From positions 1 through 42,695 of the forward strand of contig CAMDMA010000033.1 in NCBI GenBank assembly GCA_945902075.1: a stretch of DNA of 42,695 nt. Direction: 5' to 3'. The notes below the pieces were generated by a model. That model made no database searches. It saw only the letters and a list, made by a program, of their open reading frames with translations, and was not told the DNA's origin. The position numbers and the translations under genes are program-made. How positions within the stretch are numbered: the first letter of the stretch is position 1; every line of letters starts with the position of its first letter. Positions 17,434-26,037 of this stretch are shown here, in pieces. This DNA is from Candidatus Kuenenia stuttgartensis. Lineage in GTDB: Bacteria > Planctomycetota > Phycisphaerae > Phycisphaerales > SM1A02.

Positions 17434-20137
17434 CTGCGGTGCGCGCTGGACCCGACGTCGCACCAAGCGACAACGACGCGCGGGAATAGACCGCTTCGAT
17501 ACGCCTCACAGACTCTGCTTTGGCATCCGAGTTGGCGATAGTTGCGAGCATCTGCGCCAGACCGAGTTCGACATCAAGCGCTGGCATCGAATCGGGACCA
17601 AACTCTTTTGCCGCACAATCAAGATCTGCGCGAAGAAGCGCAATCAGTGCTTGATTTGCCGAAAACGAAGTGGTGCTCTGTGATGTAGCCAGGGCGGACA
17701 CGAGCCAGAGCCGAGCAAAGATCGCCATTGTTGGCGAGTTGCTATGACGCGCGAGTTCGTCAGGCATCGTCGCGAGCTGAGCTTCAAGCGCTTGGTGTCC
17801 CTCGCGCTGTTCAAGTTCGCGGAGAAAAAATATCATTGCGGACTGAAAGCGTGTGTAGTGCGCGAAGCCGCTTGCTGCGAGTTCAAAGGATGCAGCGCGT
17901 AGCGCGTGGAGTGCGCGAAGACTATCGCCATCGGATTGACGCACTTGATAAATGCGGCCGAGGTGCCGGAGCATGTTCCCACGGTTGGGATTCGCGATCC
18001 CAGGCGAAGCGGGGTAGGACTCAAGTACCGACTCAAGCAGGGCGATGCTTTCGTCAAATCTTCCCAGGGCTCTGAGCGTGAGAGCGAGTTGCGCGCGTGG
18101 AGAGTTGAGTGCGGGATGCCGAGTGCCATAGAAGCCCACGCGCAGCGCGATCGACTCTTCAAGGTAGGGCAGCGCTTCGCGTGCGCGACCACATTCATTC
18201 AGAAGGTAGCCAGCGTTATGCAAAAACCGTGCGAGTTGCGGCGGTTTCAGTCCCGGAATTGATCGTGCGCGGTTGACTGCGTCGATCGCGGAATCCGATG
18301 CATCCAGTGCACGACCTTCCGCTTGCAGGATGAGGGAGTCGGTCGTGATGGCGTTCGCAAGTGCGAGTGCGTTTCCTGATCTTTCCGCGAGTTCGCGCGC
18401 GTGATCTGCAGCGGCGCGTGCATCGCGGAGTTGACCGAGATCGCTGCAGGAAAGTGCAATCATCTCGTAGGGCTCGGCGATAAGGTCTGCGCTCGCGTTG
18501 ATCGACTCACGAATAGTCGCGCAGGCGCGGGCGAGGCTGAGCGCGCTGATCTTCGGCGGTAATGAGGTTGCTCGCTTTGCAGAAGTCATTGCTCGCGCGA
18601 GCACACGAGCATGTTCTGCTTGATCTTGCGTCGTAGCGAGTAGTTCGGAAGCGCGGAGATATTGGTGCAGTGATCCGTCGTAGTCGCCGATCTCATAAAG
18701 CGCAGCGCCAAGAGACGATCGTAGATCACTCTCAGAGTCTTGCGGCGTGTCACCGCGCTCAAGGCTTGACGCTGCGAGCATGATGATTTCTTTCGCACTC
18801 GTTCGTTCTCCCGCCACATCGCGCTCACGGAGATTTGCGAGAAGTTCTGCAAAAAATACGTTCATGCGTTCAGCACGCGCGCGAGAATGCTCCGCTTCGT
18901 CTGCGCGGTCAATCGCGGCGTTGCGCGCAGATGTCGCGTCGATAGCGAAGATTGCGGACACAACGGCACCACCAAAAACTGCAGTACTCGCGATACCGAA
19001 GGCGACGGTGAGTGCCCGATGGCGTCCGAAAAACTTGCGAAGCAGGTAACCAATATTTGGCGGGTGCGCATCGATTGCTTCGCCATTGAGATACCGATTG
19101 AGATCTCGCTCGAAGGCATCAGCGGTTTGGTAGCGGCGGGCAGGATCTTTTTCCAGGGCGCGCAACGTGATGAGGTCAAGTTCGCGTGGAACTCCGAAGC
19201 GCGTGCGTGAAGGCGCGAAAGGGACGCAAGCTCGGATTGACTCGAAGAGAGGTCCGATGCCGAGTGATGCGTCAAAGGCGGTACCGCCGGACAGTGCTCG
19301 ATAGAGAAGCAATCCGAGCGCGTGAACATCGGCGCGGGCGTCGATGTCATGCGGGTTTCCAGCAACCTGTTCAGGCGAACTCCACGAAGGCGTGCCCGCA
19401 AAGCCGTTGGTTCGCGTGATATCGCGCGAGGCACCAAGCTCTTTGACGAGACCAAAGTCGAGAACCTTTGGCTCTCCACCAGCGGTCACGAGAACGTTCG
19501 ATGGCTTGAGATCGCGATGCATGATGCCGCGGGCATGTGCGGCTGCGATGGCGGAAGCAACCTTCGCGTGACATTCCGCGATCGCGCGAACTGCTTCACG
19601 CGGTGTGTGTTGAAGCCAAGCTGTGTCGGACCACGTATCGAGCGGGACTCCATCGATCCACTCCATGACGATGAGTCTGGCGCCGTCGGCCTCAGGGGCG
19701 GCGAGTAATGCAACCACATTTGGGTGTCCAAGCGAAGCCAGTGCGGATGTCTCACGGGAGAAGCGGTCGGCCTCTAATGTCCCGAGTTCGCCGTTGGCGA
19801 GGCGCTTGATCGCGACCAAGCGGCCACTCCTGCCTTCCGTCGCCTCGTAGACGGTGCCTTGCGCGCCGCGTTGGACAACGCGGTGGATGCGGTAGCCAGC
19901 CATTTCGCCAAGCACAACAGCCTCAGCCGCGCGTGCGGCGCGCTGTATCCACTCGTCAGAGTCGAAGGCTCGAAGTGCAGTTGCCTCGGCGCGCTCCAAA
20001 TCGCCCGTCGCGCGTGCTTCTCCACTTGAGTGCGGCGAGGCACGGTGGTGGGCCCCATTTTCGCCGCCGCTGCCGTCGGGGATGTCCGAGCACCTTAGAG
20101 TTCCGGCGGAACTGGTGTTCTCAGAGGAAGCGTGCAT
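17408..20137 (-). CDS. Ser/Thr protein kinase with transmembrane helix and TPR C-terminal domain
   Basis: A 909-residue protein from ATG 20137. Residues 82-355 are a Hanks-type kinase: loop QRGAQGTVYEA (89-99, first Gly of the usual GxGxxG replaced by Gln), Lys111 in VAIKRL, Glu129, HRDLKPSN with Asp209, DFG at 228-230 and SPE at 254-256 in place of APE, so it looks catalytically intact. A transmembrane helix follows at about 376-398. The remaining ~500 residues are helical repeats of TPR type (ALYEIGDYDGSLHQYLRA, LNECGRAREALPYLEESI, LRALGRFDESIALLESV) for an extracytoplasmic sensor or scaffold. Its start overlaps the sigma stop by one base (TAATG). This sigma-kinase pairing is common in planctomycetes; phosphorylation of the sigma factor is an inference. 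Confidence 0.92.
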   Translation of the reverse strand: MHASSENTSSAGTLRCSDIPDGSGGENGAHHRASPHSSGEARATGDLERAEATALRAFDSDEWIQRAARAAEAVVLGEMAGYRIHRVVQRGAQGTVYEATEGRSGRLVAIKRLANGELGTLEADRFSRETSALASLGHPNVVALLAAPEADGARLIVMEWIDGVPLDTWSDTAWLQHTPREAVRAIAECHAKVASAIAAAHARGIMHRDLKPSNVLVTAGGEPKVLDFGLVKELGASRDITRTNGFAGTPSWSSPEQVAGNPHDIDARADVHALGLLLYRALSGGTAFDASLGIGPLFESIRACVPFAPSRTRFGVPRELDLITLRALEKDPARRYQTADAFERDLNRYLNGEAIDAHPPNIGYLLRKFFGRHRALTVAFGIASTAVFGGAVVSAIFAIDATSARNAAIDRADEAEHSRARAERMNVFFAELLANLRERDVAGERTSAKEIIMLAASSLERGDTPQDSESDLRSSLGAALYEIGDYDGSLHQYLRASELLATTQDQAEHARVLARAMTSAKRATSLPPKISALSLARACATIRESINASADLIAEPYEMIALSCSDLGQLRDARAAADHARELAERSGNALALANAITTDSLILQAEGRALDASDSAIDAVNRARSIPGLKPPQLARFLHNAGYLLNECGRAREALPYLEESIALRVGFYGTRHPALNSPRAQLALTLRALGRFDESIALLESVLESYPASPGIANPNRGNMLRHLGRIYQVRQSDGDSLRALHALRAASFELAASGFAHYTRFQSAMIFFLRELEQREGHQALEAQLATMPDELARHSNSPTMAIFARLWLVSALATSQSTTSFSANQALIALLRADLDCAAKEFGPDSMPALDVELGLAQMLATIANSDAKAESVRRIEAVYSRASLSLGATSGPARTAAALLPKSP

Positions 20138-20745
20138 TAACTCTTTTCCTCGGCAATCTGGGCCTGAACCAGTGCCTGCATGCGGTCGCGGACTCGTTGC
20201 TTCACCTTGTGCACCGCCTGCTCGGTCGTCGCGAAGCGCAGTGCTGTCGCCGCGATCGATATCCCGGCGATCAGCGTCTCGAAGATCGCCACGCTCTCCG
20301 GTGCATGGGTCCGGCGGATTTCCGAGAGGGCGAGTCGATAGTGGTGATTGATCCATTCGTCATCGAACATCTTTGCTGCGTCGCCTACGTCCGCTGAACC
20401 GGGGTCGTTGCTGGGCGAGAGTTCGGAAAGGGCTAGGAGTGGAGAGGCACTCATTGGACGGAGAGCCTTCGATTTTTGTCGACAAACCTCATTTCGGACT
20501 GCTCGGAAGAGGTAATCGCGAAATCGTCCTTTTGAGGCATCGAACGTAAAGTTCTGCAGTGACTTGAGCAGGGAGGCGAAAACCGCTTGCGCGACGTCCT
20601 CGGCGTCAGCAGCCTGAAGCCCCTGACGCATGGAAAATCGCACGACAAGCTCGCGGTAACGCGTCTCGAAATGCGTCCATGCCGCTTCGTCCTTCGGATC
20701 GCGAAGTCGAGCAATCAGCGTGAGTTGCGTGAGGGGGACAGACAT
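20137..20745 (-). CDS. ECF RNA polymerase sigma factor coupled to a Ser/Thr kinase
   Basis: A 202-residue sigma-70 family protein from ATG 20745 (MSVPLTQLTLIARLRD). Region 2 contains WTHFETRYRELVVRF, then DAEDVAQAVFASLLKSL and the promoter-melting part FRDYLFRAVRNEV. The C-terminal region 4 has a helix-turn-helix around SIAATALRFATTEQAVHKVKQR. It resembles the ECF groups of planctomycetes linked to protein kinases, which lack a classical anti-sigma factor. The kinase gene begins on the last base of its stop codon. The frame continues upstream to 20934, but that would translate the repeats at 20811-20977, so the shorter start is preferred. Confidence 0.87.
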   Translation of the reverse strand: MSVPLTQLTLIARLRDPKDEAAWTHFETRYRELVVRFSMRQGLQAADAEDVAQAVFASLLKSLQNFTFDASKGRFRDYLFRAVRNEVCRQKSKALRPMSASPLLALSELSPSNDPGSADVGDAAKMFDDEWINHHYRLALSEIRRTHAPESVAIFETLIAGISIAATALRFATTEQAVHKVKQRVRDRMQALVQAQIAEEKS

Positions 20746-20810
20746 CAGAAAGAAACTGTAACCCCCCGGAAATGGCGGCCTGCACGATTTCCGGCTCGAA
20801 ATCTTCAGGG

Positions 20811-20977
20811 GACACAAATCTGGGACAGGCATGCATCTCGGCCGGGCGGACTGGACCGGCGACGTGTTGGTTGGAAGGTAGGGCCAGAACCGCGGTGGAT
20901 TCGAACCTGTGCCGACACAAATCTGGGAATGCATGCCTGTCCCGGATTGCCGGAATGCATGCCTGTCCCGAATTGCG
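20811..20977. repeat. interspersed direct and inverted repeats upstream of the sigma-kinase operon
   Basis: In the 395-base gap before the sigma gene a 15-base element, GACACAAATCTGGGA, occurs at 20811-20825 and 20914-20928. A second 15-mer, GGGACAGGCATGCAT, occurs once forward at 20822-20836 and twice inverted (ATGCATGCCTGTCCC) at 20929-20943 and 20955-20969. The inverted copies could fold with the forward one across about 90 bases. The pattern looks like a small non-autonomous mobile repeat or REP-type element rather than a simple operator, but no transposase is nearby. Confidence 0.8.
20926..20977. repeat. two tandem 26-bp repeats
   Basis: Units at 20926-20951 and 20952-20977 differ at two positions. 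Each contains the palindromic core ATGCAT followed by GCCTGTCCCG. They form the right-hand part of the repeat cluster at 20811-20977. Confidence 0.88.
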
Positions 20978-21140
20978 TGTTACGCCCGACCTACGTCCCG
21001 GATTGATCATGAGTCATCCAGATCGCCTGAGTGGGGTGTGGTCCTTGCAGGAACCCTGCGGGAACGACCGCTAATTCGTATCGACAGCGCGAACTTTCAA
21101 ATCGGCGCGCTAGCGTTCCGCGACTCGAAAGGGGGTCAGC

Positions 21141-21545
21141 ATGATTCACGAGCCGCTGTCACGCCAAGAGTTTGTCGAGTGGTTTCTCGCAGCCGCGCTC
21201 CTCGTAGTGGGCGCAAGCTTGTTGATACGGTCGCGAGTGTGGATTCAGGCATTTTCAGGAGTTGCAAGTCATCCGCTTGCTCCACTCGCATCAGGCCTCT
21301 ACGCACTTCTCGTCGGCATCGCCATCATTCTCACACACAATGTCTGGGTCGCGGATGCGCGGGTTCTTGTCACGGCTATCGGGTGGCTTGCGGCGGTTTC
21401 TGGTGCGCTCTTTTTGTTGGTTCCCGAGTCATACAACCTGCTGCTGCGACGCCTGCCTATGACGCCGCGGTTCGTCGCAATGCGCGGGCTCGTCCGCCTC
21501 ACTTTGGGTGGGGTCCTTGTCGGATATCTGCTCGCGCATGGCTGA
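21141..21545 (+). CDS. small four-helix membrane protein, unknown function
   Basis: A 134-residue protein preceded by an AAAGGGGG ribosome site. Four hydrophobic segments are visible, at about 15-29, 46-66, 75-94 and 117-134, with basic loops (RSR, LLRRLP, RFVAMRG). The N-terminal ~12 residues are soluble. The family is not recognised; the pattern of four short helices is shared by many small bacterial inner-membrane proteins. It is divergent from the sigma-kinase operon and followed by a 330-base gap containing a long inverted repeat. Confidence 0.75.
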   Translation: MIHEPLSRQEFVEWFLAAALLVVGASLLIRSRVWIQAFSGVASHPLAPLASGLYALLVGIAIILTHNVWVADARVLVTAIGWLAAVSGALFLLVPESYNLLLRRLPMTPRFVAMRGLVRLTLGGVLVGYLLAHG

Positions 21546-21581
21546 GAACCGTGAGAGCGGTCGCGCGGGAAATGAACGGCC

Positions 21582-21632
21582 GGGCGGCGTGTGTCACGCG
21601 GAGGGTGGGATTCGCAGAGACACACGCCGCCC
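21582..21632. repeat. 14-bp perfect inverted repeat in the 330-base gap
   Basis: Positions 21582-21595 (GGGCGGCGTGTGTC) pair with 21619-21632, with a 23-base loop. A GGCC on each outer flank could extend the stem past a two-base bulge. It lies 37 bases after the small membrane protein gene and may help end its transcript, but no T-run follows. A short TCGCC-TTT-GGCGA hairpin comes just after at 21641-21653. I see no gene in 21546-21875. Confidence 0.75.
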
Positions 21633-21875
21633 AGGGCCGGTCGCCTTTGGCGAGAGCAGCAGCAGTTCAGCATCTACTCCGCGTTCAGCAGGAGCGTGAA
21701 AAACCCGCCTTCCCCATGCTTCTAAACAGGCTCAGCTCTGGGAACGCGTCTCCGTGCGAAATGGAATCTTGGCGCAATCGTTGGGATGGTGGACCGCTAC
21801 TCTTGCCGATACTGAAGGGCATTCGGCCCCGGTGCACTCTGCGCCGCGCGAAAAAGCGGGATTGAGGTTCACGTC

Positions 21876-23597
21876 ATGACAACCCTTGCCACCGACACGG
21901 TCACGTCGAATAAGCTCGAGATGCAAAACCGACTCTTCGCGGCACTTTCCGCGATGTTTGGTCGAGAAGTGCCCCTCTACGACAAGGCGCTGTCCGTGAA
22001 TCGCGCGTGTAACTCCGCGGTCTGCGCGCTCTTTGCGAAGTTACATATCGGCTTCACACTCTCGGCCGAGGATCTTGACCGCACATCAGGCGAGCGCCAT
22101 GGTGCGATCCGCATCGGTCGCCCGGACGAATATTGTTGGATTGGCCGTCTCTTCTCGTGCTTCGCCATGGAGCCGCACAATTTCTACGACATGACGTGTG
22201 TGGGCTCGAAGAGCCAGCCGATCATCGCCACCGCATTTCGCTCGAAGGTTCGACCCGAGCACCGTGTGTTCACGTCGTTGCTGATGACGAACTACTTTGA
22301 TCCATCGACACAGCAGCGGATAGAAGAGTTGCTCTCGAGACGTCAAGTCTTTTCTGCCCGTGCGAAACACCTCATTGAGCAAAGTGAGCGTCAGGGCGGG
22401 CTTTCCGCCCCTGATGCCGATGAGTTGATTCGTGAGTGCACTGAGCGCATCTTCAAGTGGACCGGCCATGCGCGCGACCACGCGCTCTACGCGGAACTCT
22501 CTGCTGCCGGCTTCAAAATTGCGGCAGATATCGCCTGCTTTGAGTCGCACCACCTCAACCACCTCACACCAAATACCTTCTGCATTGATCTCTACACGGC
22601 GGCGATGAAACATTGTCTCGGCGAAGTTGATGCGTCGTGGTTCCGCGCGCGGGCGGAGTCAATTTTTTCGCGTCTCGTCCGTGAGTCTGTAGTCGATATT
22701 GGGCGCGACACACTCAAGTTGCACTTCAAACACATTTCGCTTGATGAGATCGCGTCGTATCACGCAGGCTCAGTAAGTTCCGCCGATGTTGCACAGCTTG
22801 CCGCTGAGTTGACAGCGGAGTTTGCCCGCCCCGAATTCGCACTCGCGTCGCTCAAGCATGCGGGATACAAGGATTTTACGGAAGGACCGAGCGAAGACAC
22901 ACCGGTACTCCTTCGGCAAGATGCTTACAAGGCACTCACTGAGCCAGTCACGTTTACGGAGTCGGACGGCACGACCAAAGAGTCCACCCACACGGCGCGC
23001 TTCGGTGAAATTGAGGAGCGTTTCTATGCTTGTACGCCGACAGGTCGAGCGCTCTATGACGCTTGTCTCGCCGAGGCGGACGCCGCGCGTGAGAAGGACC
23101 CCGGGCTTCCGAAACGCGACATGGCCGCCTATGAGGCGCTCTACGCAAAGCCGTTTGCGCCGTTTCCGAAGACCTTGCCCGAATTGATCCAGAAGGGATT
23201 CGTGTACGCACGCTTTGTTGTCACGCCTCAGGGTCACGCGGCGCGAAACGCAGGCGTCACGCTCCCGAAAGACCTCGCGACGCTCGTGGCGCGCGGCTTT
23301 GTTGGCTACGAAGGACTTCGCTACGAAGACTTCTTGCCTGTCAGTGCGGCCGGCATTTTCGCCTCGAATCTTCAGCAGTACGGCACGAAATCGACCGCTG
23401 CGGTGAAACCGACATACTCGCAGGCACTGCTTGAGGAGATTCTTGGGAAGCGCATCATTGATACGACGGTGATGTATGCGGGCATTGAAGCAGAATCAAA
23501 GATCGACACTTTCGAGCGGCTCGGCCTCTATTCGGATGTTTCCGCAGACGATCGTGCGCAACTTGAAAATGCTGTCGCACTCATGCGTGCAAGCTGA
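21876..23597 (+). CDS. ydcJ: DUF1338 (YdcJ/HglS) 2-oxoadipate dioxygenase/decarboxylase family protein
   Basis: A 573-residue protein clearly of the YdcJ group: LLRQDAYKAL near 346-354, HTARFGEIEERFYACTPTGR at 372-391 and an HHLNHLTPNTF block at 225-235 match the family. HglS, a studied member, is an Fe(II) enzyme turning 2-oxoadipate into D-2-hydroxyglutarate in D-lysine breakdown. Candidate metal ligands here are His75, a His of the HHLNH block and a Glu in FGEIEE. It is longer than the ~450-residue E. coli YdcJ, with extra sequence in the N-terminal half and after residue 390. A GAGG ribosome site precedes the ATG. No other lysine catabolic gene is nearby, so the substrate here is open. 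The ATP-grasp gene follows after 6 bases. Confidence 0.85.
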   Translation: MTTLATDTVTSNKLEMQNRLFAALSAMFGREVPLYDKALSVNRACNSAVCALFAKLHIGFTLSAEDLDRTSGERHGAIRIGRPDEYCWIGRLFSCFAMEPHNFYDMTCVGSKSQPIIATAFRSKVRPEHRVFTSLLMTNYFDPSTQQRIEELLSRRQVFSARAKHLIEQSERQGGLSAPDADELIRECTERIFKWTGHARDHALYAELSAAGFKIAADIACFESHHLNHLTPNTFCIDLYTAAMKHCLGEVDASWFRARAESIFSRLVRESVVDIGRDTLKLHFKHISLDEIASYHAGSVSSADVAQLAAELTAEFARPEFALASLKHAGYKDFTEGPSEDTPVLLRQDAYKALTEPVTFTESDGTTKESTHTARFGEIEERFYACTPTGRALYDACLAEADAAREKDPGLPKRDMAAYEALYAKPFAPFPKTLPELIQKGFVYARFVVTPQGHAARNAGVTLPKDLATLVARGFVGYEGLRYEDFLPVSAAGIFASNLQQYGTKSTAAVKPTYSQALLEEILGKRIIDTTVMYAGIEAESKIDTFERLGLYSDVSADDRAQLENAVALMRAS

Positions 23598-23603
23598 AGT
23601 GCA

Positions 23604-24473
23604 ATGCGCGTTGCTCTTGTGACTGCATCGAAACTCCCGCGGCCCGACACGGATCTAGCGATTCTCGTCGATGCTTTCTCTGCGCGCGGGATCGCGGCGG
23701 AGATTCGCGCGTGGGACGATCCGAGCGTTGCATGGAGTATGTACGACGTTGCGCTCGTGCGTTCGACATGGAACTACGTCGAGCAACTTGATGCATTCGA
23801 AACTTGGATTGATCGCACTGCACGCGTCACGACAATCGCTAATCCGCGAGCCGCACTCCGTTGGAATCTCCATAAGTCTTATCTCATCGAACTTGCGCGA
23901 GCGGGAATTCCCGTCGTTCCAACGGAAGTCCTTCACGCTTGTGATGAGGCTGACTGGCACACCACATTCGATCGGTATGGGACGATTGTCGTGAAGCCCG
24001 CGGTCTCTGCCGGTTCTTTTGCGACGATCCGGGTCATGCATGGCGATGCATCAACGGCGCGGGCGCATCGTGCGTCATACCCGGGGCGTGACTTCTTGGT
24101 GCAGCCGTTACTCGCTTCGGTGGTCGAGCATGGCGAATCAAATCTCATCTATCTCGATGGGAAATTCTCGCACGGCATCCACAAAGGCGCGCGCTGGGAT
24201 GGTGAGCCTGAGCAGTCGCGCGGGCTTATCGAGCCCGAGGCCGACGAACTGTTGGTGGCGGAACAAGTGCTCTCCGTTGTCGCTGCGAAGGGATTCGGTC
24301 CACTCGCCTACGCGCGAGTGGATATCGCTCGAGGGACAGAAGGTGCACCGATGTTGATGGAGCTCGAGATCGTTGAGCCCTCACTCTTTCTTGATCGCGC
24401 ACCAGATCGGGCGAATCTACTCGTCGACGCCATATCCCGAGGTCTTCAATCCTCAGCCTTCGAGGGCGAGTGA
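23604..24473 (+). CDS. ATP-grasp family ligase-like protein (RimK/DcsG-like)
   Basis: A 289-residue protein with the ATP-grasp plan: an N-terminal pre-ATP domain (MRVALVTASKLPRPDTD), the helix-strand KSYLIELARAGIPVVPTEVL, the ATP-binding strand TIVVKPAVSAGSF with its Lys, the hinge DFLVQPLLASVVEHGESNL, and the metal-binding end MLMELEIVEPSLF. This layout resembles the branch that includes the D-cycloserine cyclo-ligase DcsG and glutathione-synthetase-like enzymes. It would join a carboxylate to an amine or similar nucleophile through an acyl phosphate. It is 6 bases after the YdcJ-type gene, so the two may act on a shared carboxylic metabolite. Substrates are unknown. Confidence 0.85.
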   Translation: MRVALVTASKLPRPDTDLAILVDAFSARGIAAEIRAWDDPSVAWSMYDVALVRSTWNYVEQLDAFETWIDRTARVTTIANPRAALRWNLHKSYLIELARAGIPVVPTEVLHACDEADWHTTFDRYGTIVVKPAVSAGSFATIRVMHGDASTARAHRASYPGRDFLVQPLLASVVEHGESNLIYLDGKFSHGIHKGARWDGEPEQSRGLIEPEADELLVAEQVLSVVAAKGFGPLAYARVDIARGTEGAPMLMELEIVEPSLFLDRAPDRANLLVDAISRGLQSSAFEGE

Positions 24474-24537
24474 TTTCGGGCGCTGCGGGACACATGGCAA
24501 CTGACTGTCGGCATCTGAGATAGAGTCCACTCGGCGG

Positions 24538-26037
24538 ATGCGCCGCGACTTCAGCGCTATGGCACCACCTGAATCACCACTCGCCCGAATGGAGCGCCTG
24601 CTTGGCATCGGTGATGCTGCGGGCGCGCTTCGCATCGCCGATCAACTCATCGCGCAGTCAAAGCGGAGTTTCCCGGGATGGCTTGGTCGTAGCTGTGCGA
24701 ATCTCAATCTCGGAAGAATCGCTGACGCCGATGCAGCTCTCGACGTTGCGCTGCGACTCTCGCCCGCGGATCCACAGGCGAACTTGCTGCAAGGTATGGT
24801 CGATCAGAGGCTCGGCCGAATAGAGAGTGCCATTGATCGGCTGCGGCGGGTCGCGGCATCGCGCACTCCGCAGGCCGTTGAAGCGGCGGTGACACTTGCC
24901 GAGGTCTATTGGTACGCGCACCGCCGCGAGGAACTGTCCAACTTTATCGCAGCGGGTGGAGTGTGGACGAAGGATCCTCGTGCAGCACTTTCGATCGCTC
25001 GCGTGCGAGCAACAAATGATCCAGAAGGTGGGCTCTCCGAACTCATCGCAATCTCGGAACGCGAACGAAACCCAGTGCTCCGTCGCGTGGCAGGCTTCGA
25101 AGCTGTCGCGATGCTCGATAAGGGAGGCCGCTATCGAGAAGCGTTTGATCTCGCGACAGAACTCCATAGAGACACGCCGCCCTTCGATCTCGAGGGAATG
25201 CTCATTCCTCTACGCGAGCAGCAGGTCATGGTTGAGAAGGGAACCAACTGGATCACCCCGCGTGTTGATCCTGTCGCAGGCGTATCTATGGTGGTAGGAC
25301 TCCCGCGGTCAGGAACCACGCTGCTTGAGCAAATGCTTGACCGCCATCCTGCGATTGGCGGAATCGGCGAGTACGACGGTGTAGAAATTCTCGGTGGCGA
25401 GCTCGTCTCGCTCGGTGCGTGGCCTCGGCGCATCGGGATGGTGCCGCGTGACACACTCTTGGCATTGCAGCATCGGTATCTTGAAGGTGCGAACCGACTG
25501 AAGCGTGCGGGTACTGTGTGGAGCTTTGACAAAAATCTTTTGGCGTGGCGTTGGCTTCCGGCAATCGCAGCGGTGCTTCCAGGCGCGGTGTACTTCCATG
25601 TCGCGCGTGATCCACGAGATGCCGCAATTAGCACGTTTCTTTCGTATTTTCATCCGGTCCACTGTGGATGGACCGCGAGCCTCTCGTCGCTCCGGCGCGT
25701 GGCTGAACTTGAACGTGTGCTCGTCCCGCGAGCACTCGAAGTACTCAAGCTCTCGCATGAATCAATCGTGTACGAGGATCTCGTTGCCGATCCCGCAGGG
25801 CATGCCCAACAGTGTCTCCACCGACTCGCCCTCCCGATGGATGTGAATGTGGTAAGCCCAGAACGAAACACGCGCGCAGTATTTACGCTGAGTCACGAAC
25901 AGGTTCGCCGCCCAATCAATTCGGCATCCATCGGACGGTGGCGGAACTACGAGTTTGCATTCGATGGATCATGGGACGCACTCGCCGGCATACATCATGC
26001 GCGGCGTCAATCTGCATCCGCGAGGTATCGACCGTGA
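24538..26037 (+). CDS. TPR-sulfotransferase fusion protein
   Basis: A 499-residue protein. The first ~190 residues are TPR-like helix pairs (GDAAGALRIADQLI, NLGRIADADAALDVALRLSP, DQRLGRIESAIDRLRRV). The C-terminal part is a PAPS-dependent sulfotransferase: the 5'-phosphosulfate loop GLPRSGTTLLEQ begins near residue 254, and the 3'-phosphate motif VARDPRDAAISTF lies near 358-370. Similar TPR-sulfotransferase proteins are frequent in marine and planctomycete genomes; acceptors are rarely known and may be glycans, lipids or tyrosine. The start at 24538 is not backed by a clear ribosome site; ATG 24559 is an alternative. The K+ channel gene overlaps its end by 4 bases. Confidence 0.88.
   Translation: MRRDFSAMAPPESPLARMERLLGIGDAAGALRIADQLIAQSKRSFPGWLGRSCANLNLGRIADADAALDVALRLSPADPQANLLQGMVDQRLGRIESAIDRLRRVAASRTPQAVEAAVTLAEVYWYAHRREELSNFIAAGGVWTKDPRAALSIARVRATNDPEGGLSELIAISERERNPVLRRVAGFEAVAMLDKGGRYREAFDLATELHRDTPPFDLEGMLIPLREQQVMVEKGTNWITPRVDPVAGVSMVVGLPRSGTTLLEQMLDRHPAIGGIGEYDGVEILGGELVSLGAWPRRIGMVPRDTLLALQHRYLEGANRLKRAGTVWSFDKNLLAWRWLPAIAAVLPGAVYFHVARDPRDAAISTFLSYFHPVHCGWTASLSSLRRVAELERVLVPRALEVLKLSHESIVYEDLVADPAGHAQQCLHRLALPMDVNVVSPERNTRAVFTLSHEQVRRPINSASIGRWRNYEFAFDGSWDALAGIHHARRQSASARYRP

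Noticed and set aside
20881-20915. GGTTCGAATCC-like T-loop sequence on the minus strand, suggesting a tRNA.
   Set aside because: The five-base T-stem does not pair beyond the two inner G-C pairs and no acceptor, D or anticodon arm could be built around it.
20811-20977. Repeats considered as a CRISPR array.
   Set aside because: Copies are in both orientations and spacing is irregular; only two or three copies exist and no cas gene is near.
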